DNA from: Streptomyces lincolnensis
GTDB lineage: Bacteria; Actinomycetota; Actinomycetes; Streptomycetales; Streptomycetaceae
DNA: 64,000 nucleotides
NCBI RefSeq assembly: GCF_001685355.1
Contig: NZ_CP016438.1
Coordinates: 2,790,001-2,854,000, forward strand
Direction of reading: 5' to 3'
Each line of letters begins with the position of its first letter. Position 1 is the stretch's first letter. Below the pieces are notes generated by a model that made no database searches, was not told the DNA's origin, and saw nothing but the letters and a program-made list of their open reading frames with translations. The position numbers and the translations under genes were made by a program. Shown one piece after another: positions 29,291 through 38,811 of the stretch.

Positions 29291-30570
29291 TTGACGTCCC
29301 CCTCGATCTCGGCGGTGCCGGAGGCGTCCTGGGCGACCTCGGCGTCGGTGTCGTACAGGTCGAAGTAGCGGGCCGCCGTGTCCATGTCCTTGTCGCCGCG
29401 CCCGGACAGGTTGACGACGATCAGACCGTCCTTGCCCAGCTCGCGGCCGACCTCCAGGGCACCGGCCAGCGCGTGCGCGCTCTCAATGGCCGGGATGATG
29501 CCCTCGGTGCGCGAGAGCAGGCGCAGGGCCTGCATGGCCGCGTCGTCGGTGACCGCGCGGTACTCGCCGCGGCCGCTGTCCTTGAGGTAGGAGTGCTCGG
29601 GCCCGATGCCCGGGTAGTCCAGACCGGCCGAGATCGAGTACGGCTCGGTGATCTGGCCCTCCTCGTCCTGGAGGACGTAGGAGCGGGACCCGTGCAGGAT
29701 GCCGGGCTCACCGGCGGTCAAAGTGGCCGCGTGTTCGCCGGTCTCGACGCCGTGGCCCGCCGGCTCGCAGCCGATGAGGCGGACGCCCTCGTCGGGGATG
29801 AAGGCGTGGAACAGGCCGATGGCGTTGGAGCCGCCGCCGACGCAGGCGATCGCCGCGTCGGGCAGGCGGCCGGCCCGCTCCAGGAGCTGGCGGCGGGCCT
29901 CGACGCCGATCACCCGGTGGAAGTCGCGGACCATGGCCGGGAAGGGGTGCGGGCCGGCGACCGTACCGAAGAGGTAGTGGGTGCGGTCGACGTTGGCGAC
30001 CCAGTCGCGGAACGCCTCGTTGATCGCGTCCTTCAGCGTGCGGCTGCCGGACTTCACGGCGATGACCTCGGCGCCGAGCATGCGCATCCGGGCCACGTTG
30101 AGGGCCTGGCGCTGGGTGTCGATCTCGCCCATGTAGATGGTGCAGTCGAGGCCGAACAGCGCGCAGGCCGTCGCCGTGGCCACGCCGTGCTGGCCGGCGC
30201 CGGTCTCGGCGATCACGCGGGTCTTGCCCATGCGCTTGGTGAGCAGGGCCTGACCGAGCACGTTGTTGATCTTGTGCGAGCCGGTGTGGTTGAGATCCTC
30301 GCGCTTGAGGAAGACGCGACAGCCGCCGGCGTGCTCGGCGAAACGAGACACCTCGGTGAGGGAGCTGGGGCGGCCGGTGTAGTTGACCAGCAGATCGTCG
30401 AGCTCGCGGGCGAACTCGGGGTCGTGCTTGGCCTTGTCGTACTCGACGGCCACCTCGTCCACGGCGGCGACGAGGGCCTCCGGGATGAACTTGCCGCCGA
30501 ACGCGCCGAAGTAGCCTTCGGGGCTGGGGACCTGACCCTCGGGGTCGGGGATGAAGAACTCGCTGGGCAT
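29287..30570 (-). CDS. trpB: Tryptophan synthase beta subunit
   Basis: A 427-residue PLP enzyme that condenses indole with serine. The PLP lysine is in [17 protein letters not shown] near residue 101, the phosphate cup is GGGSNAIG near residue 246, and [14 protein letters not shown] is the substrate carboxylate loop. The start ATG 30570 has GTGAGG upstream. The 107-base gap to trpM contains a dispersed repeat hairpin at 30650-30690. Full length and intact. Confidence 0.97.
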   Translation of the reverse strand: MPSEFFIPDPEGQVPSPEGYFGAFGGKFIPEALVAAVDEVAVEYDKAKHDPEFARELDDLLVNYTGRPSSLTEVSRFAEHAGGCRVFLKREDLNHTGSHKINNVLGQALLTKRMGKTRVIAETGAGQHGVATATACALFGLDCTIYMGEIDTQRQALNVARMRMLGAEVIAVKSGSRTLKDAINEAFRDWVANVDRTHYLFGTVAGPHPFPAMVRDFHRVIGVEARRQLLERAGRLPDAAIACVGGGSNAIGLFHAFIPDEGVRLIGCEPAGHGVETGEHAATLTAGEPGILHGSRSYVLQDEEGQITEPYSISAGLDYPGIGPEHSYLKDSGRGEYRAVTDDAAMQALRLLSRTEGIIPAIESAHALAGALEVGRELGKDGLIVVNLSGRGDKDMDTAARYFDLYDTDAEVAQDASGTAEIEGDVK

Positions 30571-30649
30571 GAGTGAACCTCACGGTGAGTGGTGTGAACA
30601 GCACTGATCGCCGTGGGGGCGGGGTTTGTTCGACGGCGAAAGGCCGTCC

Positions 30650-30690
30650 GTGGCTTGTCGCGCAGTTCCCCGCGCCCCTATAGGGCGCGC
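30650..30690. repeat. Dispersed Streptomyces repeat (second family) overlapping the trpM end
   Basis: The stretch beginning GTGGCTTGTCGCGCAGTTCC and ending in the hairpin CGCGCCC-CTATA-GGGCGCG is a short element I recognise as very common between Streptomyces genes. On the minus strand its hairpin carries the last codons and the TAG stop of trpM (30678-30680). It lies inside the trpC-M-B-A operon between trpM and trpB. Confidence 0.75.
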
Positions 30691-30845
30691 TGCCATCGAC
30701 GGCCGTTCACCTGCCCGGGTTCGTCACCGATCACGTACCGCACACGACGGCCGTGCACCCTGCGTGCGGGCGCGCGGCACCCACGGGGGCGGCAGCCGCG
30801 CGCGAGGCGGGCGTACCGGTCCGTGGTGGTCGTCGTGAGGTTCAT
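30678..30845 (-). CDS. trpM: TrpM, small protein of the trp operon
   Basis: A 55-residue basic protein, ATG 30845 to TAG 30678, between trpC and trpB. It starts MNLTTTTTDRYARLARGC, is arginine-rich in the middle (two cysteines in RGCRPRGC), and ends GRRWQRAL. Position and N-terminus match trpM (formerly trpX) of S. coelicolor, reported as a modulator of tryptophan biosynthesis and differentiation. The last four codons and the stop lie in a dispersed repeat hairpin, so the C-terminus probably differs between species. It is small enough to be missed by length-filtered annotation. Confidence 0.8.
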   Translation of the reverse strand: MNLTTTTTDRYARLARGCRPRGCRAPARRVHGRRVRYVIGDEPGQVNGRRWQRAL

Positions 30846-30866
30846 CGCGCCAAGCCTATCGAATGA

Positions 30867-31676
30867 TCAGCCGCGGCCGTGCCGCAATGCGGGGTGCTCG
30901 CCCGCCGCGACCAGGTCGGACACTGCCGCCTTGGGGTCCTTGCCCGTGACCAGGGACTCGCCGACCAGGACCGCGTCGGCGCCGGCGTTGGCGTAGGCGA
31001 TGAGGTCGTGGGGGCCGCGGACACCCGACTCGGCGATCTTGACGACGCCGGAGGGGATCTCGGGGGCCAGCCGTTCGAAGGTGCCGCGGTCGACGTCGAG
31101 GGTCTTGAGGTTACGCGCGTTGACCCCGATGATCTTCGCGCCCGCGTCGACGGCACGCTCGACCTCGTCCTCGTCGTGGACCTCGACGATCGGGGTGAGC
31201 CCGATGGACTCGGCGCGCTCGACGAGGGACTCCAGGGCGGGCTGCTCCAGGGCGGCGACGATCAGCAGCACGAGGTCGGCGCCGTAGGCACGGGCCTCCC
31301 ACAGCTGGTACGAGGTGACGATGAAGTCCTTGCGCAGGACGGGGATGTCCACGCGGGCGCGGACGGCCTCCAGGTCGGCCAGCGAACCGCCGAAGCGGCG
31401 CTGTTCGGTGAGGACGGAGATGACGGCCGCGCCGCCCGCCTCGTAGTCCGCGGCGAGCGCGGCCGGGTCGGCGATCGCGGCCAGCGCGCCCTTGGAGGGG
31501 CTGGAGCGCTTGACCTCGCAGATGACCTTGACGCCGTCGCCGCGGAGGGCGGCCACGCCGTCCTTGGCGGCGGGAGCCTTCGCCGCGCGCTCCTTGAGCT
31601 CGTCGAGGCTGACGCGCGCCTGCCGTTCCGCGAGGTCGGCACGGACTCCGTCGATGATCTCGTCGAGCACACTCAC
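30867..31676 (-). CDS. trpC: Indole-3-glycerol-phosphate synthase
   Basis: A 269-residue TIM barrel. Catalytic Lys is in [12 protein letters not shown] near residue 57, the second Lys in VLRKDFIV, and INARNLKT-type segment [12 protein letters not shown] and AESGV follow. GTG 31676 is chosen because GGAAGGGGG lies eight bases upstream and the N-terminus [18 protein letters not shown] matches the family; in-frame ATG further up lacks support. It is the first gene of the trpC-trpM-trpB-trpA operon. The 165-base upstream gap carries a GGATACCAT-type -10-like sequence on this strand but no obvious leader peptide with Trp codons. Confidence 0.96.
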   Translation of the reverse strand: MSVLDEIIDGVRADLAERQARVSLDELKERAAKAPAAKDGVAALRGDGVKVICEVKRSSPSKGALAAIADPAALAADYEAGGAAVISVLTEQRRFGGSLADLEAVRARVDIPVLRKDFIVTSYQLWEARAYGADLVLLIVAALEQPALESLVERAESIGLTPIVEVHDEDEVERAVDAGAKIIGVNARNLKTLDVDRGTFERLAPEIPSGVVKIAESGVRGPHDLIAYANAGADAVLVGESLVTGKDPKAAVSDLVAAGEHPALRHGRG

Positions 31677-31841
31677 GCGAGCGGCCCCCTTCCACACGGT
31701 TGACTGTTCAAGCGGTTGAGCTTCTGTCACCGGTCCGCCTGCTCGGACGAAACCGATGGTCACTGTGATGGTATCCGCAGGAGGGCTTAGGCCTCGCATC
31801 CGGTTGACGCCGGCCCCATTACCTGGAGCTTCATGAGTTGA

Positions 31842-32282
31842 TCAAGGATGTAGCCAGCCACCGAAGGGCAGGTTCCGGACAACCGTGAAGACCAGCAACA
31901 ACGCGCCCAGCGACCACAGGAGTGCGGGCGGGGGATCGATCCGCAGCCGTCGTCCGCGTGCCGCGTGGACCACCCAGACGGTCCACAGCACGGCGAAGCC
32001 CAGATAGCCCATGACGGCCGGCGCGTTGTCCTGAAGAGCGGTGAGGACGTCCCCGTGGACGAAGGCGTGCGCGCTGCGCAGTCCGCCGCAGCCGGGGCAG
32101 TAGATGCCCGTGTAGCGCAGCAGCGGGCAGACCGGGTAGTGGCCGGCCTCGTTGGGGTCCACCGTCCCCACGTACGCGAAGGCCCCGGCCACCGCGGCGA
32201 GCACCCCCACGGGTGCGGCCAGTCGTCCCGGCAGGGAGGTGCTCGGGGCCACGCTCGGGCTGTCGGCGTCCACGTCTGGCAT
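31842..32282 (-). CDS. DUF2752 family membrane protein
   Basis: A 146-residue membrane protein with the DUF2752 signature: CPLLRYTGIYCPGCGGLRS, two Cys-Pro pairs around the first half, followed by AHAFVHGDVLTALQDNAP. Three hydrophobic segments are visible (about residues 23-40, 88-106, 122-138). ATG 32282 gives the usual length. The function of the family is unknown; the cysteines suggest a metal or redox role, which is inference. It lies between trpC and a small HGxxPAAW protein in the same orientation. Confidence 0.85.
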   Translation of the reverse strand: MPDVDADSPSVAPSTSLPGRLAAPVGVLAAVAGAFAYVGTVDPNEAGHYPVCPLLRYTGIYCPGCGGLRSAHAFVHGDVLTALQDNAPAVMGYLGFAVLWTVWVVHAARGRRLRIDPPPALLWSLGALLLVFTVVRNLPFGGWLHP

Positions 32283-32368
32283 TGTGCCGCGCCGCGGCCC
32301 CGGACGCGCGTGAGGGGCGGTTCCCGGCACGGTGGCCGGTCCGCCCCTCCACGAGGTTCGTCCGCGGT

Positions 32369-32620
32369 TCAGCTCTCGGCGCCCGCCGGCTCGCGCTGCT
32401 CCGCGGTGCGGTGCACCGGGTGGGTCTTCTTCGGCTGCCCCATGCCCATCGCGCTCATGATCCAGCCGACGACGCCACCGAGGATCACGATCGCCATGCC
32501 GCCCCAGAAGCCCAACGGGTTGGCCAGCACCATGAAGGCGCCCGCGACGCAGAAACCGATGATTGCGATGGTGACACCGGTCCAGGCGGCCGGGGTGTGA
32601 CCGTGGCTGCTGCCCGCCAT
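32369..32620 (-). CDS. HGxxPAAW family small membrane protein
   Basis: An 83-residue protein with two transmembrane helices. It opens MAGSSHGHTPAAWTGV, the signature for which the actinobacterial family is named, and ends in a charged tail. ATG 32620 follows GAGGAG at seven bases. It is placed between trpE-side and trpC-side genes, as in other Streptomyces. No function is known. Confidence 0.85.
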   Translation of the reverse strand: MAGSSHGHTPAAWTGVTIAIIGFCVAGAFMVLANPLGFWGGMAIVILGGVVGWIMSAMGMGQPKKTHPVHRTAEQREPAGAES

Positions 32621-32726
32621 GACTTGCTCCTCGTTGCTGTGTCCGTGTCTGAGCCGAACGCTCAAGGTCCATTGTTCCGCACGCGAGGGTGCGTCGTGCC
32701 CGGGGGTCACCCCTTACGCCCCCGCC

Positions 32727-33371
32727 TTACGCCCCCGTCGGGTCCTCTCCCCGGTCGAGCGCCTTCCAGATGTCCTCGGGCCGGTCGGGATCCACCACGG
32801 GCCCGCGCCGCACCCGGGGCGCCCCGTCCCGCTCGTACCGCCCCGACATCGCGGGCCACGAACGGCCGTACCGCAGGGCGAGCAATCCGGCGAGCAGGAT
32901 CAGCGCGCCGCCCGCCACCGCCACGTACGGCCACGCCGTATGGCTGAGCGCGTGCACCGTGGCGGAGGTGTCGCCGGAGGCCCGCGCCGCCTGCTCGTCG
33001 AGCGCCGCGCTGTCGGACGCGCCGAGCAGGGCCGCCGCCACGATCCCCGCACCGGAGAGCGTGAGGAGCGCGGCGACCAGCATCCGGCCGGCCTTGCGGA
33101 CGGCGAAGACGGCGACGAGCGCGGCGAGGCCCACTATCGCGAGGGCGGCGGGGACGCCGGTGACGTCGCTGCCCTTGGCGGTCAGGGGGAAGTCGCCGCC
33201 GGCCACCGTCGCGGTGCCCTGCGACCACTCCTGGCGGGTCGCCAGCAGGGCCACGGCGGCGCCGAGCGCACCGGACAGAAGGGCTACGGCGAGACTCCGG
33301 CGGCCGGCCCTGGCGGGTCCTGCGGCTTCGGAACGGGGAGGAGGAACAGCAGTCACGTACCCCACTATCAC
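32727..33371 (-). CDS. Trp-region conserved membrane protein (TIGR02234-type)
   Basis: A 214-residue protein with four hydrophobic helices (about residues 27-45, 75-92, 97-117, 150-168). QEWSQGTATVAGGDFPLTAKGSDVTGVPAALAI, described here only by its ends QEWSQG and DVTGVPAAL, is typical of the TIGR02234 family that sits next to trpE in actinobacteria. The C-terminus RPEDIWKALDRGEDPT is also conserved. Start is uncertain: GTG at 33371, 33365 and 33356 are in frame; the last gives VTAVPPP. The gene starts 65 bases after the trpE stop. Function unknown. Confidence 0.8.
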   Translation of the reverse strand: MIVGYVTAVPPPRSEAAGPARAGRRSLAVALLSGALGAAVALLATRQEWSQGTATVAGGDFPLTAKGSDVTGVPAALAIVGLAALVAVFAVRKAGRMLVAALLTLSGAGIVAAALLGASDSAALDEQAARASGDTSATVHALSHTAWPYVAVAGGALILLAGLLALRYGRSWPAMSGRYERDGAPRVRRGPVVDPDRPEDIWKALDRGEDPTGA

Positions 33372-33436
33372 CCGAACCCCGTCCGAACCGGCACCCGGGG
33401 CTCACGTGAGAAGCGCCCCACTTCCCCGGAAGCGTC

Positions 33437-34915
33437 CTACTTTCCGAGCCGGTTGGCCGTGTGCACCGCCCGCAGGACCGCCGCCGCCTTGTTGCGGCAC
33501 TCGGTGTCCTCGGCGACCGGGTCGGAGTCGGCGACGATGCCGGCGCCCGCCTGGACGTAGGCGGTGCCGTCGCGCAGGAGGGCCGTGCGGATGGCGATGG
33601 CGGTGTCGGAGTCGCCCGCGAAGTCGAGGTAGCCGACGCAGCCGCCGTACAACCCCCGCCTGGACGGCTCCAGTTCGTCGATGATCTGCATGGCGCGCGG
33701 CTTGGGGGCGCCGGAGAGCGTGCCCGCGGGGAAGCAGGCCGTCAGGACGTCGAAGGCGGTGCGGCCCGCGGCGACCCTGCCGGTGACCGTCGAGACGATG
33801 TGCATCACGTGCGAGTACCGCTCGACGGACATGAAGTCGACGACCTCGACCGAGCCGGGCTCGCAGACCCGCCCCAGGTCGTTGCGGCCGAGGTCGACGA
33901 GCATGAGGTGCTCGGCGCGCTCCTTGGGGTCGGCGAGGAGTTCGTCGGCGAGGGCCTGGTCCTCCTGCGGGGTGGCCCCGCGCCACCGGGTGCCCGCGAT
34001 CGGGTGGACCATGGCCCGCCCGTCCTCGACCTTCACCAGGGCTTCGGGGGACGAGCCGACGACGTCGAACCCGTCGAAGCGGAACAGGTACATGTACGGC
34101 GAGGGATTGGTCGCCCGCAGCACCCGGTAGACGTCCAACGCGCCGGCCGTGCACGGCGTCTCGAAGCGCTGCGAGGGGACGACCTGGAAGGCCTCGCCGG
34201 CGCGGATGCGCTCCTTGATGTCCTCGACGGCCACCTGGAAGTCGGGGCCGCCCCACAGGGCCGTGTACGCGGGGAGCTCGGAGGGCGGGAGGACGGCCGG
34301 GGGCTGGGCGACCGCGCGCGAGAGGTCGGCCTCCATGGCGTCGAGGCGGGCCACCGCGTCCGCGTGCGCCTCGTCGACGCCGGTGTCGAGGTCGTTGTGG
34401 TTGATCGCGTTGGCGATCAGCAGGACCGAGCCCTCCCAGTGGTCCATGACGGCGAGATCGCTGGTCAGGAGCATGGTCAGCTCGGGCAGCTTGAGGTCGT
34501 CCCGCTCCCCGGGCCCGATCTTCTCCAGGCGGCGCACGATGTCGTAGCCGAGGTAGCCGACCATGCCGCCGGTGAAGGGCGGCATGCCTTCCTGGTGGGG
34601 CGTGTGCAGGGCCTCGATGGTGGCGCGCAGGGCGGCGAGCGGGTCGCCGTCCGTGGGGACGCCGACGGGCGGGGTGCCGAGCCAGTGGGCCTGGCCGTCC
34701 CGCGCGGTCAGGGTGGCGGCCGACCGGACGCCCACGAAGGAGTACCGGGACCACGAGCGGCCGTTCTCCGCGGATTCCAGCAGGAAGGTGCCGGGGCGCT
34801 CGGCGGCGAGCTTGCGGTAGAGCGCGACGGGGGTGTCACCGTCGGCGAGGAGCTTGCGCGTGACCGGGATGACACGCCGGTCGGTGGCGAGCTTGCGGAA
34901 GGTCTCGAGGTCCAT
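33437..34915 (-). CDS. trpE: Anthranilate synthase component I
   Basis: A 492-residue chorismate-utilising enzyme. The tryptophan feedback site [18 protein letters not shown] is near residue 46. Catalytic segments [35 protein letters not shown] and [15 protein letters not shown] are all present. The glutaminase partner trpG is not in the window. ATG 34915 has AAGG nine bases upstream and lies 11 bases after the hisI stop, so hisI and trpE are probably co-transcribed, linking the two pathways. Intact and full length. Confidence 0.96.
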   Translation of the reverse strand: MDLETFRKLATDRRVIPVTRKLLADGDTPVALYRKLAAERPGTFLLESAENGRSWSRYSFVGVRSAATLTARDGQAHWLGTPPVGVPTDGDPLAALRATIEALHTPHQEGMPPFTGGMVGYLGYDIVRRLEKIGPGERDDLKLPELTMLLTSDLAVMDHWEGSVLLIANAINHNDLDTGVDEAHADAVARLDAMEADLSRAVAQPPAVLPPSELPAYTALWGGPDFQVAVEDIKERIRAGEAFQVVPSQRFETPCTAGALDVYRVLRATNPSPYMYLFRFDGFDVVGSSPEALVKVEDGRAMVHPIAGTRWRGATPQEDQALADELLADPKERAEHLMLVDLGRNDLGRVCEPGSVEVVDFMSVERYSHVMHIVSTVTGRVAAGRTAFDVLTACFPAGTLSGAPKPRAMQIIDELEPSRRGLYGGCVGYLDFAGDSDTAIAIRTALLRDGTAYVQAGAGIVADSDPVAEDTECRNKAAAVLRAVHTANRLGK

Positions 34916-34926
34916 GGCGGCAGACC

Positions 34927-35319
34927 TTACTGATCCGAGGCCGCGACGCCGGAATCGGCGTCCTTGAGCAGCACGTCCGCGTCGAAGCAGGTGCGCGCGC
35001 CGGTGTGGCAGGCGGCGCCGACCTGGTCGACCTTGACGAGCACGGTGTCGGCGTCGCAGTCGAGGGCGACGGACTTGACCCACTGGAAGTGGCCGGAGGT
35101 GTCGCCCTTGACCCAGTACTCCTGACGGCTGCGCGACCAGTATGTGCAGCGGCCGGTGGTGAGGGTGCGGTGCAGCGCCTCGTCGTCCATCCAGCCGAGC
35201 ATGAGCACCTCACCGGTGTCGTACTGCTGGGCGATGGCGGGGACGAGCCCGTCGGTGCTGCGCTTGAGGCGCGCGGCGAGCTCCGGGTCGAGACTGCTGG
35301 GCTGGGGCGTGCTGGTCAT
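34927..35319 (-). CDS. hisI: Phosphoribosyl-AMP cyclohydrolase
   Basis: A 130-residue cyclohydrolase of histidine biosynthesis (third step). Metal- and substrate-binding segments: [41 protein letters not shown] with the zinc Cys, and [12 protein letters not shown]. It is monofunctional: no HisE pyrophosphohydrolase domain follows. ATG 35319 was used; an in-frame ATG at 35328 would add three residues. It is separated from the main his operon and coupled to trpE instead. Confidence 0.95.
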   Translation of the reverse strand: MTSTPQPSSLDPELAARLKRSTDGLVPAIAQQYDTGEVLMLGWMDDEALHRTLTTGRCTYWSRSRQEYWVKGDTSGHFQWVKSVALDCDADTVLVKVDQVGAACHTGARTCFDADVLLKDADSGVAASDQ

Positions 35320-35403
35320 GGGTGCCATTGTGCCGCGTACCACTGACAGACCTGGCGCGCCGTCCGCTGTGCGGACGGGCCCGACGGTCGTAGGCTGACT
35401 GTC

Positions 35404-36039
35404 ATGTCGACTTTCGCCAAGCGTGAACGACTTCTCCTCGCCGACCTGTTGGAGGCCGAGGGCCCCGAGGCCCCGACCCTGTGCGAGGGCTGGCAGACCC
35501 GTGACCTCGCCGCGCACGTGGTGGTGCGCGAGCGCCGCCCCGACGCCGCCGGCGGCATACTGATCAAGCAGCTCGCCTCCCGCCTGGACAAGGTCATGGA
35601 GGAGTTCGCGGCCAAGCCGTACGAGGAACTCATCCAGTTGATCCGGACCGGCCCACCGCGGTTCTCGCCGTTCAACCTCAAGCAGCTCGACGAGCTGTCG
35701 AACACGGTCGAGTTCTACGTCCACACCGAGGACGTCCGCCGGGCCCGCCCCGACTGGACGCCCCGCGAGCTCGACCCGGTCTTCCAGGACGCCCTGTGGT
35801 CCCGTCTCGAACGCAGCGCCCGGCTGATGGGCCGCGGCACCCCCACCGGCCTCGTCCTGCGCCGCCCGGACGGCCAGACGGCGGTCGCCCACCGGGGCAC
35901 CCCGGTCGTGACGGCCACGGGCGAGCCCTCGGAGCTGCTGCTGTTCCTGTACGGCCGGCAGAACGCGGCCGAGGTCGAGCTGGACGGCGAGAAGGACGCG
36001 ATCGCCCGGCTGCACGACACCAAGCAGCTCGGTATCTGA
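35404..36039 (+). CDS. TIGR03085 family metal-binding protein (DinB / mycothiol-isomerase-like)
   Basis: A 211-residue protein of the actinobacterial TIGR03085 family, related to the DinB/maleylpyruvate-isomerase four-helix fold. It opens [27 protein letters not shown] and has the metal His in [32 protein letters not shown] carries another conserved His. A C-terminal SCP2-like half ([16 protein letters not shown]) follows. It is divergent from hisI and transcribed alone. Such proteins use mycothiol or a metal in thiol-dependent chemistry; the specific reaction is unknown. Confidence 0.85.
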   Translation: MSTFAKRERLLLADLLEAEGPEAPTLCEGWQTRDLAAHVVVRERRPDAAGGILIKQLASRLDKVMEEFAAKPYEELIQLIRTGPPRFSPFNLKQLDELSNTVEFYVHTEDVRRARPDWTPRELDPVFQDALWSRLERSARLMGRGTPTGLVLRRPDGQTAVAHRGTPVVTATGEPSELLLFLYGRQNAAEVELDGEKDAIARLHDTKQLGI

Positions 36040-36058
36040 GCCGAGAGGGGGCGGCGGG

Positions 36059-37300
36059 TCAGCGCGGGAGTTCGGCGCGGCGGAGCGGGCGGGTGCACAG
36101 GGCCAGGAGCGAACCCACGGCGCACAGGGCGGCGCAGGACGCGAAGACGGGCCCGGTGCCCCAGCGGTCGGCCGCCGCGCCGACCAGCGGGAAGGTGAGC
36201 GGCGCGACACCGAAGCCGACCAGTGTGGAGACCGCGGTGACGCGGCCGACGTAGGCGGGGCCCGCCTGTGCCTGGACCAGGGCCCCGCAGAGCGCGCCGC
36301 CCAGTCCGGCCAGCAGGCCGACGACCAGGGCCATGCCCGCCGCCGCGGCGACGGACGTGACCTGGGCGAGCCCGGCGATGGCCAGACCGCCGCCGAGCTC
36401 CGCCACCGCCATGACGAGCCCGGCGCGGGGCACCCGGCCGCGCAGGGTGAGCAGCAGGGACGCCGCCCCGGCACCCGTGCCGAACCCGGCGAGCATCCAG
36501 CCCATGCCGGACGAGCCCCACCCGCGTTCCTCGGCGAGCAGGGTCAGCCCCAGGTTCATCGGCCCGACGAAGCCCAGGTCGACCAGGGCAATCGCGATCA
36601 TCAGCGGCCGCAGCACGCGGTCCCGGCCGATGTGCCGCAGTCCGTCCTTCAGCTCGGCCAGGACGGCCCCCCGCGCCTTGTCGTCGGGAGGCAACGGCCC
36701 GACCCGCACGGCCCACAGGAGCGGCAGCGACACCCCGATCAGCAGCGCGGCGAGCCCGAACGCTCCGGCGGTACCGCCGACCGCCACGCCGAGACCCCCG
36801 AGGGGCCCGCCGAACACGTTGGCGAGCCGGGTGGCGAAGCCCCGCATGCCCTGGACCCGCGCCAGCTGGCCACGGCCGGTGATCCGGGTGGGCAGGGCGC
36901 CCGCGGCCGGCAGGAACACGGCGTCGACGACGCCGAACAGGAACGCGACCGCGCCCAGCGCCCACAGTCCGGGACTGGTGGCCAGGAGCAGCCCCGCCGC
37001 GGTGACGACGAGCAGACAGCGCGCGGCACTGCTGCCGAGGACGACCCGGCGCGGCCCGTACCTGTCGGCGAGCACTCCCCCGCCGAGCATCAGCAGCGCT
37101 CGCGGTATGGCGCTGACGGCGGTCACCAGACCGGCCTGCGTCGGCGTGCCGGCCTGCACGGCCGCCCAGGACAGGGCGATGTAGTAGACGTTGTCGCCGA
37201 CCGCGGACGCGCTGTAGGCGCCGAGCCAGCGCAGGACGTTGGGGTCGCGGTGGGCCGGTCTGTCGTCCGGGCCGGCCGGGCGCGCGAGCGTGGTGGTCAC
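36059..37300 (-). CDS. MFS transporter
   Basis: A 413-residue major facilitator with about 12 hydrophobic segments. After helix 2, [19 protein letters not shown] is the family loop motif, repeated weakly in the second half. It starts with GTG at 37300 after AGAGGA. Its start lies 14 bases beyond the stop of the ArsR-type regulator gene in the same direction, so the two form an operon behind the palindrome at 37930-37957. This arrangement suggests a drug or metabolite exporter induced by its substrate; the substrate is unknown. Confidence 0.9.
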   Translation of the reverse strand: MTTTLARPAGPDDRPAHRDPNVLRWLGAYSASAVGDNVYYIALSWAAVQAGTPTQAGLVTAVSAIPRALLMLGGGVLADRYGPRRVVLGSSAARCLLVVTAAGLLLATSPGLWALGAVAFLFGVVDAVFLPAAGALPTRITGRGQLARVQGMRGFATRLANVFGGPLGGLGVAVGGTAGAFGLAALLIGVSLPLLWAVRVGPLPPDDKARGAVLAELKDGLRHIGRDRVLRPLMIAIALVDLGFVGPMNLGLTLLAEERGWGSSGMGWMLAGFGTGAGAASLLLTLRGRVPRAGLVMAVAELGGGLAIAGLAQVTSVAAAAGMALVVGLLAGLGGALCGALVQAQAGPAYVGRVTAVSTLVGFGVAPLTFPLVGAAADRWGTGPVFASCAALCAVGSLLALCTRPLRRAELPR

Positions 37301-37314
37301 GGAGCGCGGTCCTC

Positions 37315-37905
37315 TCAGGTCCGGAACGGGAAGCCGTAGGTGTGCACCGCGACGTTCTCCCGGCCCTCGCTCTCGCCGGCGGCGTCGGCGGCGCGGCCGA
37401 GTTCCTCGTACCTGCGGCAGATGGCGTACATCTCCTTGGACAGCGCGCTCAGTTCGTCCGAGGTGAGGCGCATCAGCCACTCGGAGGAGTCGGAGGCGGT
37501 GTTCCAGGCGGCGCCCCAGTGGGCGCGCTCGTCGAGGAAGCGGCGGTACGTGTCGGCACGCTGTTCGAAGAAGAGGCGGCTGGCGGCGGTGTGGGCGGCG
37601 GCCTTCTCCGGGGCGTCGCGGAAGTCCTCGTCGTGGATGGACACGCCGTCGGAGGCGGGCCGCCACCAGCGCTCCCGGCCGTCCGCGCCCTGCGGCTCGG
37701 CCTCCTCGATCAACTCGTGCTCGGCGAGCTTGCGCAGGTGGTAGCTGACCAGGGAGACGGCTTCGTCGACCTGTTCGGCCAGCTGCGAGGCGGTCGCCGT
37801 ACGGGCCAGGGTCAGGGCCCGGTACAGCTTCATCCGCAGGGGGTGCGCGAGCGCCTTGAGCGTGCCCACGTCCTTGATCCGGCGGTCTCTCTCCCTCTTG
37901 GTCAT
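37315..37905 (-). CDS. ArsR-type winged-helix regulator
   Basis: A 196-residue regulator. The N-terminal winged helix spans about residues 12-75: LKALAHPLRMKLYRAL, TATASQLAEQV, and the recognition helix VSLVSYHLRKLAEHELI. The C-terminal ~110 residues are a helical domain of the kind found in ArsR/HTH_20 regulators of MFS genes. No arsenic-type cysteine cluster is present, so a metal ligand is unlikely. It is the first gene of a two-gene operon with the MFS exporter. A perfect 11-bp-arm palindrome lies 25-52 bases before its ATG and is the likely operator for autoregulation. Confidence 0.88.
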   Translation of the reverse strand: MTKRERDRRIKDVGTLKALAHPLRMKLYRALTLARTATASQLAEQVDEAVSLVSYHLRKLAEHELIEEAEPQGADGRERWWRPASDGVSIHDEDFRDAPEKAAAHTAASRLFFEQRADTYRRFLDERAHWGAAWNTASDSSEWLMRLTSDELSALSKEMYAICRRYEELGRAADAAGESEGRENVAVHTYGFPFRT

Positions 37906-37929
37906 GCCCCCACGCTAGATACGAAGGGA

Positions 37930-37957
37930 AAGTTGCGCAATATATTTTGCGCAACTT
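37930..37957. promoter_or_regulatory. Long palindromic operator of the ArsR/MFS operon
   Basis: AAGTTGCGCAA and TTGCGCAACTT are perfect inverted repeats around TATATT. Symmetry extends outwards with CGAA at 37922-37925 matching TTCG at 37962-37965. It is AT-rich at its centre, unlike its surroundings, and sits just upstream of the regulator gene. Confidence 0.75.
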
Positions 37958-38014
37958 CTCTTTCGCATCTGATCGGCATCTGCTCAGCGCCTGCTCGGCA
38001 TCCGCCCATGAGAA

Positions 38015-38045
38015 AGCCCCGGCCGCCTCCAGGGCGACCGGGGCT
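38015..38045 (-). terminator. Terminator of the his operon
   Basis: AGCCCCGG pairs with CCGGGGCT, extended by CGCC/GGCG after one mismatch. On the hisF strand the stem is followed by TTTCTC, and it lies 11-41 bases after the hisF stop. This is a good intrinsic terminator. Confidence 0.85.
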
Positions 38046-38055
38046 CGGCGCGACG

Positions 38056-38811
38056 TCAGCGCACGGCGTGTCCCGCCTCGCGCAGCGCGTTCTTCACCTC
38101 GCCGATCCGCAGGTCGCCGAAGTGGAAGACGGAGGCGGCCAGGACCGCGTCCGCGCCCGCTTCGATCGCCGGCGGGAAGTCGGCCAGCCGGCCCGCGCCG
38201 CCGGAGGCGATCACCGGGACGGTGACGTGCTTGCGGACGGCGGCGATCATCTCCAGGTCGTAGCCGTCCTTCGTGCCGTCGGCGTCCATCGAGTTGAGCA
38301 GGATCTCCCCCGCGCCCAGCTCGGCGGCCCGGTGCGCCCACTCCACGGCGTCGATGCCGGTGCCCTTGCGGCCGCCGTGGGTGGTGACCTCGAAGGACCC
38401 CGACTCGGTACGGCGGGCGTCCACCGACAGGACCAGCACCTGCCGGCCGAAGCGCTCGGCGATCTCACGGATGAGGTCGGGACGGGCGATGGCGGCGGTG
38501 TTGACGCCCACCTTGTCCGCGCCCGCCCGCAGCAGCTTGTCCACGTCCTCGGCCGTGCGGACACCGCCGCCGACCGTCAGCGGGATGAACACCTGCTCGG
38601 CGGTGCGGCGCACCACGTCGTACGTCGTCTCGCGGTTGCCCGACGAGGCGGTGATGTCCAGGAACGTCAGCTCGTCGGCGCCCTCGGCGTCGTAGACCTT
38701 GGCCATCTCGACGGGGTCGCCCGCGTCGCGCAGGTTCTGGAAGTTGACGCCCTTGACGACCCGGCCGTTGTCCACGTCCAGGCAGGGGATGACTCGTACC
38801 GCCAGGGTCAT
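38056..38811 (-). CDS. hisF: Imidazole glycerol phosphate synthase cyclase subunit
   Basis: A 251-residue half-barrel-repeat TIM enzyme. The first catalytic Asp is in [15 protein letters not shown] (residue 12), the second in VLSVDARR near residue 131. [13 protein letters not shown] and [12 protein letters not shown] are the two phosphate-binding loops. It receives ammonia from HisH. ATG 38811 overlaps the RidA-like stop (ATGA). It is the last gene of the overlapping hisD-C-B-orf-H-priA-ridA-F operon. Confidence 0.97.
   Translation of the reverse strand: MTLAVRVIPCLDVDNGRVVKGVNFQNLRDAGDPVEMAKVYDAEGADELTFLDITASSGNRETTYDVVRRTAEQVFIPLTVGGGVRTAEDVDKLLRAGADKVGVNTAAIARPDLIREIAERFGRQVLVLSVDARRTESGSFEVTTHGGRKGTGIDAVEWAHRAAELGAGEILLNSMDADGTKDGYDLEMIAAVRKHVTVPVIASGGAGRLADFPPAIEAGADAVLAASVFHFGDLRIGEVKNALREAGHAVR

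Noticed and set aside
31677..31841. Trp leader peptide or attenuator upstream of trpC
   Set aside because: I found no short frame with tandem Trp codons nor an antiterminator/terminator pair.
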